Part shown: one piece after another, positions 7,275 to 13,879 of the stretch
How positions within the stretch are numbered: position 1 is the stretch's first letter
Layout of the letters: each line of letters opens with the position of its first letter
Source of the DNA: Desulfobacteraceae bacterium
Lineage (GTDB): Bacteria; Desulfobacterota; Desulfobacteria; Desulfobacterales; SURF-15
Assembly: GCA_003599475.1 (NCBI GenBank)
Contig: QZKK01000033.1
Location: 1 to 13,879 of the forward strand
Direction of reading: 5' to 3'
Length of the DNA: 13,879 nucleotides
Translations under genes and position numbers: made by a program
The notes under the pieces: generated by a model
Seen by the model: only the letters and a program-made list of their open reading frames with translations
Told to the model about the DNA's origin: nothing
Databases searched by the model: none

Positions 7275-8184
7275 GGGCGGCCTGCTCCGGGCCTCTCACG
7301 ACCCCGGTCATCATCCGGACCGGGTCGTACCAGCTCTCATCGGTTGCGACGAATCGATCGATTAAAAGCCCCTTTAAGATTTTTTTTCCCTCGGGATCCA
7401 TATGCATGGATGAAAAAATTTCCCGGATGGCATCCTTGGATTGCCTGGACATGAATTTCGAGGCCACCAGGGGCGGGCTGCCGATGGGATCGGACTTCCT
7501 GATGACGCGTGTTTTGGAGATATAGGGGGACTCCTTTACGGAATAGTATTCCCACTTGTGGCCGTCCACGGCCGCTCCGTCAAACAAAGATCTGGCCACC
7601 CCCATGATGGAGTTGTCGTGGCTGTAGGTGTAGGTGATGCTTTTGAAAAAAGTCTCCGGGCGTTCCTTCATTCGGGCAAGCCAATACTGGGGGACCAGTG
7701 CGCCGGAATTCGACTCCGGGTCCGAAAAAGCGAACCGGTGCCCCCGGAGTGCTTCCAAGTCTTTAAAAGACGCATCCCGGTTCACGATCAGATAAGACTG
7801 ATAGAAGGGTTTTCCACGGATAACGGGTGTAACCAGCGCCTCGAATCCGTAGCGGTCCTTGCCGGAAGCATAGGGGCCGGAACAGATGAATCCCAGATCG
7901 ATCTGCCCTTTGAGGAAAAGCGCATCGACCTCGCCGTATGTTTTCCGCTGAATGAGCTGAACCTCACGACCCAGCTTTTCACCGAGATAATCGATCAGCG
8001 CCTGGTAATACGATAAGGTTTCCTTCGGAGAGACCATGGCCGCTACCGCCACCCTGAGCCGGATCGCGTCGGCTTCCTGTGCATGGGAAGATTCCGTAGG
8101 AAGTCTTTCGGAAAAATCGACCAACCGGTAGGCACCGTCATCGCTGCAGCCGGTGGAAAAGAGAAAAACGACTGTAATCCGCAT
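7255..8184 (-). CDS. PhnD-family periplasmic substrate-binding lipoprotein, probable arsenic-oxyanion sensor
   Basis: A PhnD/phosphonate-type periplasmic binding protein. The segments LRVAVAAMVSPKETLSYYQ, the downstream IDLGFICSGPYASG and RGHRFAFSDPESNSGALVP are typical of the family. A lipobox-like FSTGC follows a short hydrophobic stretch, so it is probably a lipoprotein. In some arsenic-oxyanion systems related proteins (AioX, and ArrT-type proteins near arr genes) act as sensors rather than transport components; no permease or ATPase gene is present here. Besides the lipid-bearing Cys the mature protein has one cysteine, in the FICSGPY loop near the expected ligand site. The start is unsure: in-frame ATGs lie at 8430, 8310 and 8184 and none has a good ribosome site. 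I chose 8184 (MRITVVFLFSTGC) because longer starts give an implausible signal peptide. The gene ends 20 bases inside the activator gene. Confidence 0.85.
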   Translation of the reverse strand: MRITVVFLFSTGCSDDGAYRLVDFSERLPTESSHAQEADAIRLRVAVAAMVSPKETLSYYQALIDYLGEKLGREVQLIQRKTYGEVDALFLKGQIDLGFICSGPYASGKDRYGFEALVTPVIRGKPFYQSYLIVNRDASFKDLEALRGHRFAFSDPESNSGALVPQYWLARMKERPETFFKSITYTYSHDNSIMGVARSLFDGAAVDGHKWEYYSVKESPYISKTRVIRKSDPIGSPPLVASKFMSRQSKDAIREIFSSMHMDPEGKKILKGLLIDRFVATDESWYDPVRMMTGVVRGPEQAAHVSKES

Positions 8185-8302
8185 CAACCAAAGGCGGCCG
8201 CTGGAGGTCAATCGATGCGGCAATCCATGGAATTTTTTGATGTTCAATGGTTCAGGGACTTTGGATTTCAATCTCTGACCGCCTGTTGTTCTTTTCGACG
8301 AT

Positions 8303-8317
8303 TGCCACATAGTGGCA
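8303..8317. promoter_or_regulatory. Perfect palindrome TGCCAC-ATA-GTGGCA, possible operator
   Basis: The 6-bp arms are perfectly symmetrical around a 3-base centre. It lies upstream of the chosen start of the binding-protein gene and downstream of its candidate promoter, a plausible place for an operator or a leader hairpin. Which protein binds it is unknown. The in-frame ATG at 8310 falls inside the palindrome. Confidence 0.4.
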
Positions 8318-8379
8318 TACAAACTGATTTCCGTCAAGATAAAGCTTTGATTCGGATTTTCAGGAGAGCGGGAGAGCGG

Positions 8380-8408
8380 TTGACAGAAGTGCAAAAGAAG
8401 GATTGAAT
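8380..8408 (+). promoter_or_regulatory. Candidate sigma-70-type promoter for kaiCB
   Basis: TTGACA (6/6) at 8380-8385, a 17-base spacer and TTGAAT (4/6) at 8403-8408. It would give a leader of about 165 bases before kaiC. Its -10 element coincides with that of the minus-strand candidate, so the two could not be occupied at once. Confidence 0.35.
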
Positions 8409-8430
8409 CACTGATCGGGTTCAAGGTCAA
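8402..8430 (-). promoter_or_regulatory. Candidate sigma-70-type promoter for the binding-protein/activator genes
   Basis: Minus strand TTGACC, a 17-base spacer, then TTCAAT (5/6 and 4/6 matches to consensus). Transcription would start near 8396, which would exclude the in-frame ATG at 8430 as a start. The -10 hexamer overlaps that of a promoter candidate on the other strand. Inference from hexamers only. Confidence 0.35.
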
Positions 8431-8581
8431 TTCACATGGCTTATTGCCGGCGGAGGATTCGCAGGGCTGATCCGTACTCTGCTGCGGTGAACCGGAGTCT
8501 TTAATGTTGACTGCACCTATTTCATTTTTCCCTGAAAGCGGGTAGAAATCTTAAAGGATCAGCAGAATCAGGAGGAGCCGA

Positions 8582-10354
8582 ATGGAAAAATCGGAATCTT
8601 TAAAGTTTTCTCCAACCGGAGAACTGCCCAAAGCCAGAACCGGGATTCGGGGTTTTGACGAGATCACCTTCGGAGGTGTGCCCCGGGGGCGGCCGACACT
8701 GGTCTGCGGCGGGGCGGGAAGCGGAAAAACGCTTTTCGGAATGGAGTTTCTGGTGCGCGGAGCCACCGAATTCGGGGAACCCGGGGTATTCATGAGCTTC
8801 GAGGAGTCGGAGCCCGATCTGATCGGAAACTTCGCATCTCTCGGATTCGATCTGAAGCGGCTCCAAGAGGAAAAGAAAGTATTTCTCGATTACGTCCATA
8901 TCGAGCGGAGCGAAATCGAAGAAACCGGCGAATACGATCTGGAGGGTCTTTTCATCCGCCTCGGCCATGCCGTCGAATCCATCGGGGCAAAGCGTGTGGT
9001 GCTGGATACGCTTGAAACCCTTTTTTCCGCCTTCACGGGAGAGTTCATCCTGAGATCCGAAATCAGGCGTCTTTTCCGCTGGATCCGGGAGCGGGGGTTG
9101 ACGGCCGTCATCACGGCCGAGCGGGGGGAAAAGGAAGGGGCGATCACCCGCCATGGCCTGGAGGAGTACGTCTCGGATTGTGTGATCGTGCTGGACCATC
9201 GCCTCCAAAGACAGGTTTCCACCCGACGACTGCGGGTGGTCAAATACCGGGGATCGGGCCACGGCACAAACGAATATCCGTTTTTAATCGATACCGGGGG
9301 GCTTTCGGTTTTCCCGATCACCTCTGTCGGGCTCGATTATGCGGTATCTTCCGAGCGTATCTCAATCGGTATTCCCCGACTCGATGCCATGTTCGGAGGC
9401 GGCGGGTTATACAGGGGAAGCAGCATTCTTGTGTCCGGGACCTCGGGCACGGGAAAAAGCAGTGTGGCCGCAAATTTCGCAAACGAAGTCTGCCGCAGCG
9501 GGGAAAGATGCCTCTATTACGCCTTCGAGGAATCGAGCCGCCAGATCATCCGGAACATGCGCTCGATCGGAGTGGATCTGATGCCATGGGTGGAAAAGGG
9601 CCTTCTTCGTTTCGAAGCCCACCGGCCAACCTCCTTCGGACTTGAGATGCATCTGACCGGAATGCACAAGACAATCGAAGAATTCAACCCTGCGGCACTG
9701 GTCATGGACCCGGTCTCGAACATGGTTTCGGTCGGAAACCCGGAGGAAGTCAAAATCGTTCTCATGCGCCTGGTCGATCTGTTAAAGAGCCGTCTGATCA
9801 CATCCCTTTTCACCAGCCTCACTCCGGGGGAAAAGGAGCTTGAAGTAACCGATATCGGGGTTTCTTCGCTGATGGACACCTGGATCCTGCTCAAGGACAT
9901 CGAAAGCAGCGGGGAGCGCAACCGGGGGCTGCATGTCATCAAATCGCGCGGAATGGGGCATTCCAACCAGATCCGGGAGTATCTGCTGACCGATTCCGGT
10001 GTGGATTTGGTCGATGTCTACACGGGTCCTGCCGGGGTTTTGACCGGCACCGCACGGGTCGCCCAGGAGGCAAAAGAGCGGGCCGAAGCCGTCGAGCTCG
10101 ATCAGGAGATTGCGCGCAGAAAGCGGGAATTCGAGCGGAGGCGCCAGGGGATCGAATCCCGGATGACAGCCTTGCGCCTGCAGCTCGAAGCCGAGGAGGA
10201 AGAGATCGCCAAAACGCTCGATGCGCATGCATCGAAAATGAAGGATGCAAACGCGCATCGCGGGAAGATGGCGCACCTGCGCATGGCCGATGAACCTGAA
10301 AAACAGGAAAGATCCGGCCCGGAGCTCCGCGAAGCAATAAAGGATAACAAATGA
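8582..10354 (+). CDS. kaiC: KaiC-type double RecA/ATPase clock protein with C-terminal coiled coil
   Basis: A 590-residue protein with two KaiC domains. CI (about 16-250): Walker A GGAGSGKT (43-50), the catalytic Glu pair E74-E75, Walker B ending at D142. CII (about 252-485): Walker A SGTSGTGKS (285-293), E316-E317, Walker B ending at D376. In CII the segment EVTDIGVSSLMDT aligns with the phosphosite region of Synechococcus KaiC, so T423, S428 and S429 correspond to T426, S431 and T432; autokinase activity is therefore plausible. Residues about 490-560 form a charged, heptad-like helix not found in the 519-residue cyanobacterial protein. AGGAGG lies 6 bases before the ATG. The last bases overlap kaiB (ATGA). 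No kaiA is present. Known role in cyanobacteria: ATP-driven phosphorylation clock. Here a timer, stress or environmental-response role is more likely, but unproven. Confidence 0.93.
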   Translation: MEKSESLKFSPTGELPKARTGIRGFDEITFGGVPRGRPTLVCGGAGSGKTLFGMEFLVRGATEFGEPGVFMSFEESEPDLIGNFASLGFDLKRLQEEKKVFLDYVHIERSEIEETGEYDLEGLFIRLGHAVESIGAKRVVLDTLETLFSAFTGEFILRSEIRRLFRWIRERGLTAVITAERGEKEGAITRHGLEEYVSDCVIVLDHRLQRQVSTRRLRVVKYRGSGHGTNEYPFLIDTGGLSVFPITSVGLDYAVSSERISIGIPRLDAMFGGGGLYRGSSILVSGTSGTGKSSVAANFANEVCRSGERCLYYAFEESSRQIIRNMRSIGVDLMPWVEKGLLRFEAHRPTSFGLEMHLTGMHKTIEEFNPAALVMDPVSNMVSVGNPEEVKIVLMRLVDLLKSRLITSLFTSLTPGEKELEVTDIGVSSLMDTWILLKDIESSGERNRGLHVIKSRGMGHSNQIREYLLTDSGVDLVDVYTGPAGVLTGTARVAQEAKERAEAVELDQEIARRKREFERRRQGIESRMTALRLQLEAEEEEIAKTLDAHASKMKDANAHRGKMAHLRMADEPEKQERSGPELREAIKDNK

Positions 10355-10695
10355 AGAAAGACAACGAAATCAAGAGCTCGACGGAAGAATTCGAGGAGGC
10401 GTTAAAGAATGCAAAGAAGGAAAACTACGTCCTTCGTCTCTTTGTAAGCGGAATGACGCCGAGCTCGCTTAAGGCCATTCAAAACTTGAAGGAGATCTGC
10501 CGGGAACACCTCGACGGGCGCTTCGAACTGGAGGTCATCGATATCTATCAGAGGCCTGAGATGGGAAAGATGGATCAGATCATCGCCGCTCCCACTCTGA
10601 TCAAAATGCTGCCGGAGCCGATTCGGAAGTTCATCGGCGATCTTTCGGACCGGGAAAAAATTCTGATGGGGTTGAATATCATCCCCAAGAAATGA
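10351..10695 (+). CDS. kaiB: KaiB-family thioredoxin-fold clock protein
   Basis: A 114-residue protein with the KaiB hallmarks LRLFVSGMTPSSLKAIQNL (29-47), a middle EVIDIYQRPEMG segment, APTLIKMLPEPIRKFIGDLSD (80-100) and REKILMGL. This is close to the cyanobacterial pattern ([32 protein letters not shown]). It has about 25 extra charged residues at the N-terminus. The ATG overlaps the kaiC stop by 4 bases and AAAGGA lies 6 bases upstream within kaiC, so the pair is translated together. Known: KaiB switches fold to bind KaiC, reset its phosphorylation and capture output kinases. Here the binding partner would be the adjacent KaiC. The gene order kaiC-kaiB is the reverse of cyanobacterial kaiBC. 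It converges on uup with 41 bases between the stops; I see no clear terminator there. Confidence 0.93.
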   Translation: MKKDNEIKSSTEEFEEALKNAKKENYVLRLFVSGMTPSSLKAIQNLKEICREHLDGRFELEVIDIYQRPEMGKMDQIIAAPTLIKMLPEPIRKFIGDLSDREKILMGLNIIPKK

Positions 10696-10736
10696 AGTCA
10701 TCGAGTCTATTGTCGAGACCCTGTTTTTCCTGTCGA

Positions 10737-12620
10737 TCAAATTGCATCGAGTTTCTCCCAGCGGAGGTAGGCCTCTTTGATGGCAAGCTCCACTTCATCG
10801 AGGCGCTTTTTGATTCCACCGATCTCCTCCTTGGCATTCCTGTAAAACAGGGGATCGGACATCTTATTGTAAAGATTTCGCTGCTCCGCTTCGAGGGATT
10901 CGATTCTTCCGGGCAGTTCTTTCAGCTCCTGCATCTCCCTGAAAGTAAGTTTCCGATTTTCGCGGTCCCCGGCATTCTGTTTCTTCTGAGGGGAGGATTC
11001 CTTTCCGGTGCGGCCGCTTTGTTCCTGCTGCGGCCTTTGAATCAGCCAGTCGTCGTAGCCGCCGGCGTATTCGATGACTTGCCCTTTGCCCTCGAAGGCA
11101 AGCGTACTCGTCACGACATTGTTTAAAAAAGCACGATCGTGGCTGACAAGCAGAAGAGTGCCCTGGTAATCGAAGAGAAGCTCCTCCAGGAGCTCCAGGG
11201 TTTCGATGTCCAGGTCGTTTGTGGGCTCATCGAGCACCAGCACGTTTGCGGGCCTCTGGAAAAGCTTCGCCAGCATCAGCCGGTTCTTTTCCCCTCCGGA
11301 TAGTACATGAACCGGCGTGCGGCACCTTTCCGGGGAGAAAAGGAAATCCTGGAGATAACTGATGACGTGGCGCTTCTCTCCGTTGAAGACGATGAAGTCG
11401 TTTCCCTCTCCGATATTTTCCCGGACGGTTTTCTGCTCGTCGAGCCCTCCCCTGAGCTGGTCGAAATAGGCTTCCTGAAAACGCATGCCGTGGCGGACGG
11501 TTCCGGTATCCGGAAGAATTTCCTTTAAAAGCAGCCGCAGCAGCGTCGTCTTGCCCACTCCGTTGGGTCCGATGATGCCCACTTTGTCCCCGCGCAGGAC
11601 GACGGTGGAAAAATTCCGGACGACGGCGACTTCGCCGGCAGAGAAGCCCACGCCTTGCGCTTCGATCACAAGCTTGCCGGTCCGTTCCGCCTCCTGGACC
11701 TGCAGGCGGACATTGCCGATCTTCCCGCGGAGCGCCCGCCGGGCTTCGCGTAATTTCTTCAACGCACGGACACGCCCTTCGTTCCGGGTTCTGCGCGCTT
11801 TGACTCCCTGTCTCAGCCAGGCTTCTTCCCGGGAGAGCTTTTTTTCGAATTCCCGGCTCTGTTTCTCCTCGGCTTCAAGGACTGCCTGCCGTCGAGACAA
11901 ATAGGTTTCGTAATCGCAGTCATAGGAGGCCAGCCGTCCCCGATCCAGCTCCAGGATCCGGCCGGCGAGCCTCTTGAGAAAGAACCGGTCGTGGGTCACA
12001 AAAAGGAGGGTGCCGGCGTTGCGCAGGATAAAGTCTTCCATCCACTGGATGGAATCGATGTCGAGATGGTTTGTAGGTTCATCGAGCAGAAGAAGGTCCG
12101 GATCCTTGACCACCGCACGGGCAAAGAGCACACGCCGTTTCAGGCCTGCGGAAAGAACGCCGAACTTTTCTTCGGGATCGAGGCCGGTTCGAGAAAGCAC
12201 ATTTTCGATTTTCGGCAGCAGCTCCCATCCACCGCCGGCATCCAGAAGAAGCTGAAGCTCATCCCGCCTTTCCGTCGGCCGGGCGTTGCCTGCCTCGATT
12301 CCCCTGCAGATCCTGTTGTATTCGGCGAGAGCATTTCCCTGATCACCGAAGCCTCCGGCCACCATCTCGAAAACGGTTGCCTCGCATCCGGCGGGCACCT
12401 CCTGATCCAGGAAGGAAATCGTGATTCCCTGCTGCCGACGGATCTCCCCCAGGTCCGGGCGGATTTCACCGGAGATAAGCTTCAGCAGGGTGGACTTGCC
12501 GGCTCCGTTTCGGCCGAGCAGACCGATGCGCTCTCCCTTTTCGATTCGGAAGCCGATGTTTTCGAGCAGCGGCGGAGCGGCAAAGCCCCACGACAGATCG
12601 TTGATATCGATTAAAGCCAT
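10737..12620 (-). CDS. uup: Uup-type ABC-F ATPase
   Basis: A 627-residue soluble ABC-F protein: two nucleotide-binding domains, no membrane segments, and a C-terminal helical hairpin. NBD1: Walker A GRNGAGKST (36-44), a variant signature LSAGL (156-160), Walker B LLLLDE (176-181). NBD2: GPNGVGKTT (351-359), LSGGE (440-444), LVLDE (461-465). The linker EEAWLRQGVKARRTRNEGR and the C-terminal KLTFREMQELKELPGRIE segment are typical of Uup. Known: ABC-F proteins act on the ribosome; Uup is linked to precise excision of transposons, branched-DNA handling and ribosome-related functions. It lies downstream of prfC in the same direction. Oddly, no Shine-Dalgarno is visible before the ATG; the bases just upstream are a 7-base repeat array. 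The start MALIDINDLSW is the expected one for the family. Confidence 0.92.
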   Translation of the reverse strand: MALIDINDLSWGFAAPPLLENIGFRIEKGERIGLLGRNGAGKSTLLKLISGEIRPDLGEIRRQQGITISFLDQEVPAGCEATVFEMVAGGFGDQGNALAEYNRICRGIEAGNARPTERRDELQLLLDAGGGWELLPKIENVLSRTGLDPEEKFGVLSAGLKRRVLFARAVVKDPDLLLLDEPTNHLDIDSIQWMEDFILRNAGTLLFVTHDRFFLKRLAGRILELDRGRLASYDCDYETYLSRRQAVLEAEEKQSREFEKKLSREEAWLRQGVKARRTRNEGRVRALKKLREARRALRGKIGNVRLQVQEAERTGKLVIEAQGVGFSAGEVAVVRNFSTVVLRGDKVGIIGPNGVGKTTLLRLLLKEILPDTGTVRHGMRFQEAYFDQLRGGLDEQKTVRENIGEGNDFIVFNGEKRHVISYLQDFLFSPERCRTPVHVLSGGEKNRLMLAKLFQRPANVLVLDEPTNDLDIETLELLEELLFDYQGTLLLVSHDRAFLNNVVTSTLAFEGKGQVIEYAGGYDDWLIQRPQQEQSGRTGKESSPQKKQNAGDRENRKLTFREMQELKELPGRIESLEAEQRNLYNKMSDPLFYRNAKEEIGGIKKRLDEVELAIKEAYLRWEKLDAI

Positions 12621-12622
12621 GG

Positions 12623-12654
12623 TCAGTGTTCAGGTTTCAGCGTTCGGTGTTCAG
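12623..12654. repeat. Tandem 7-base repeat, consensus TCAGYGT
   Basis: Four consecutive 7-base units (TCAGTGT, TCAGGTT, then TCAGCGT, TCGGTGT) and a partial fifth, each at most two bases off the consensus. The array begins 3 bases upstream of the uup start codon and occupies the place where a ribosome site would be. Confidence 0.8.
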
Positions 12655-12761
12655 CCCGGCCGTGCCCTCCGGCATGCTTCCTTCTTTCCTTCTCTCCCTC
12701 TGTCTTTCTGCTTTCTGATCGTCTCATCTTCTGATCCTCTAACCCGCCTGCTCTTCCCCGA

Positions 12762-12810
12762 CCTGTGACTTCTGACTTCCGATCTCTGACCTCTGATTTC
12801 CGGCTTCTCG
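12762..12810. repeat. Tandem 7-base repeat, consensus CTTCTGA-like
   Basis: Seven consecutive 7-base units in strict phase (for example CTTCTGA, CTTCCGA, then TCTCTGA, CCTCTGA). It ends 2 bases before the stop codon of prfC. The 107 bases between this array and the one at 12623-12654 are mostly pyrimidine-rich low-complexity sequence (CTTCCTTCTTTCC type), so the whole 192-base gap between prfC and uup is repetitive and holds no gene. Confidence 0.8.
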
Positions 12811-12812
12811 CT

Positions 12813-13879
12813 CTACCGATACTCCCGCGTTTTGAGAAAAACAACCTCCGGCCAATCCTCCATCGCCAGCTTGAGCCTCCACTCACTGACGGCCAGGTAG
12901 GCCAGGTTTCCTTCCGCATCGAGCGCGATATTGGCCTGGTTGGCCTTTTCGAAATCCTTCAGCCGCTTCTTGTCGCTGCAGCTCACCCAGCGAGCGGTGG
13001 CATAATCGACGCTTTCATAATCGGCTTCGACGCCATACTCGGCGGCAAGACGTGCCGCAATGACATCGAACTGCAGCAAACCGACCGCCCCCAGGATGAA
13101 GTCGCTGTTGATGACGGGACGGAAGAGCTGGACCGCCCCCTCCTCGGTCAACTGGACCAGCCCCTTCTGAAGCTGCTTGGCCTTAAGAGAAGACTTCAGC
13201 CTCACCCGACGGAAATGCTCGGGGGCAAAATTCGGAATGCCGGTGAACTTGATCGGCTCTTTTTCTGAAAAGGTGTCGCCGATCTTGATCGTTCCGTGAT
13301 TGTGTATGCCGATGATGTCCCCCGGCCAGGCTTCCTCCACGAAAGTCCGGTCCTGAGCCATGAAGATGATCGGGTTGGAAATCAGGATCTCTTTTCCGAG
13401 ACGATGGTGGCGAACGCGCATTCCCCGCCGGAACCGGCCCGAACAGACGCGCAGGAAGGCAATCCGGTCGTGGTGAGCGGGATCCATGTTGGCCTGAATT
13501 TTAAATACGAATCCGGAAAAGGATTCCTCCTCCGGAAATACCGTGCGGGTTGCCGTCTGCCGGGGCAGAGGAGCGGGCGCGATTTCCACGAAAGAATCGA
13601 GCATCTCCCGGACCCCGAAGTTGTTGATCGCGCTGCCGAAAAAAACCGGCGTCTGACTCCCTTTGAGATAATCTTCAAGCTCGAAGGGATTGGCCGCCCC
13701 CTCCAGCAGGGCGATGTCTTGGCGCAGCTCATCGGCCTGGCTCCCCAGGAGCTCATCGAGCAGAGGATCCGCGAGATCCTTGATGGTGAGCATTTCATCG
13801 GAAAGGCGCTCCTGGCCGGGAGCAAAGAGGTTTAATTCCTTCCGGTAGAGATTGTAGGTTCCCCTGAAGCGCTTGCCCA
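12813..13879 (-). CDS. prfC: Peptide chain release factor 3 (partial, N-terminus outside window)
   Basis: The visible 354 residues cover the end of the GTPase domain and the remaining domains of RF3. The frame enters at the right edge with [18 protein letters not shown], which matches the RF3 segment after the guanine-recognition motif. [39 protein letters not shown] and the segment [19 protein letters not shown] (RF3-type, distinct from EF-G) follow. About 175 N-terminal residues, including the P-loop, are outside the window. The in-frame ATG at 13793 is internal, not the start. RF3 is a GTPase that releases RF1/RF2 from the ribosome after termination. The neighbour downstream, uup, is also ribosome-associated, in the same direction and 192 bases away. 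Confidence 0.93.
   Translation of the reverse strand, partial: GKRFRGTYNLYRKELNLFAPGQERLSDEMLTIKDLADPLLDELLGSQADELRQDIALLEGAANPFELEDYLKGSQTPVFFGSAINNFGVREMLDSFVEIAPAPLPRQTATRTVFPEEESFSGFVFKIQANMDPAHHDRIAFLRVCSGRFRRGMRVRHHRLGKEILISNPIIFMAQDRTFVEEAWPGDIIGIHNHGTIKIGDTFSEKEPIKFTGIPNFAPEHFRRVRLKSSLKAKQLQKGLVQLTEEGAVQLFRPVINSDFILGAVGLLQFDVIAARLAAEYGVEADYESVDYATARWVSCSDKKRLKDFEKANQANIALDAEGNLAYLAVSEWRLKLAMEDWPEVVFLKTREYR

Noticed and set aside
8311..8326. TGGCAT following the palindrome as a -24 element
   Set aside because: The matching -12 position reads CTGA instead of TTGC.
8438..8451. GG-N10-GC on the plus strand upstream of kaiC as a sigma-54 promoter
   Set aside because: Only the minimal GG/GC dinucleotides match; the flanking consensus bases of both elements do not.
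8582..10354. Annotation of the double-ATPase gene as RadA/DnaB-like recombination protein
   Set aside because: Two tandem KaiC domains with EE pairs and a downstream KaiB gene leave no room for RadA, which has one RecA domain, a zinc finger and a Lon-like domain.
10696..10736. Bidirectional terminator between convergent kaiB and uup
   Set aside because: I found only 4-5 bp complementary segments and no U-tract in either direction.

Overview
The window looks like a chromosomal segment of an anaerobic bacterium that can respire arsenate. A Desulfobacterota (old deltaproteobacterial) origin is my best inference. It rests on the arrABC-type reductase, sigma-54 control by a Fis-type activator, a KaiC/KaiB pair outside cyanobacteria, and degenerate short-period repeats between genes. 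I could not run a taxonomic search.

Left part (1-4645, all minus strand): a response-receiver-like gene, then arrA, arrB and arrC, with arrC cut by the left edge. ArrA is a Tat-exported molybdopterin catalytic subunit, ArrB a four-cluster iron-sulfur subunit, and ArrC an NrfD-type membrane quinol oxidase. ArrA carries the RGRY motif plus the segments usually targeted by arrA-specific primers (KFVPITW, FVGDF, ELKDKTPEW, QGHWAY). This separates it from polysulfide, thiosulfate and tetrathionate reductases and from ArxA. An exact match to the sigma-54 consensus (TGGCAC-N5-TTGCT, 4711-4726) precedes the receiver gene.

Middle part (4646-8430, minus strand): a 415-base gene-free stretch holds that promoter, a terminator-like hairpin and a low-complexity heptad tract. 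Then come two overlapping regulatory genes: a PhnD-family periplasmic lipoprotein and a membrane-anchored sigma-54 activator (TM-periplasmic domain-TM-HAMP-GAF-AAA+-Fis HTH). My main hypothesis is a short arsenic-sensing circuit without a histidine kinase. The lipoprotein would bind arsenate or arsenite and contact the periplasmic domain of the membrane-bound activator. The activator would then fire the sigma-54 promoter in front of the receiver-arrABC operon.

Right part: kaiC and kaiB (8582-10695, plus strand) form a kaiA-less pair with 4-base overlap, divergent from the sensor genes. The two transcription units may share an overlapping promoter region near 8380-8430. KaiC keeps both ATPase domains and the three-residue phosphosite pattern of the cyanobacterial clock protein, with an added C-terminal coiled coil. 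Converging on it are two translation-related genes on the minus strand: uup (ABC-F ATPase) and prfC (release factor 3, cut by the right edge). The 192-base gap between these two consists largely of degenerate 7-base tandem repeats that run up to the uup start codon.

I see no tRNA, rRNA, CRISPR array, insertion sequence or attachment site.
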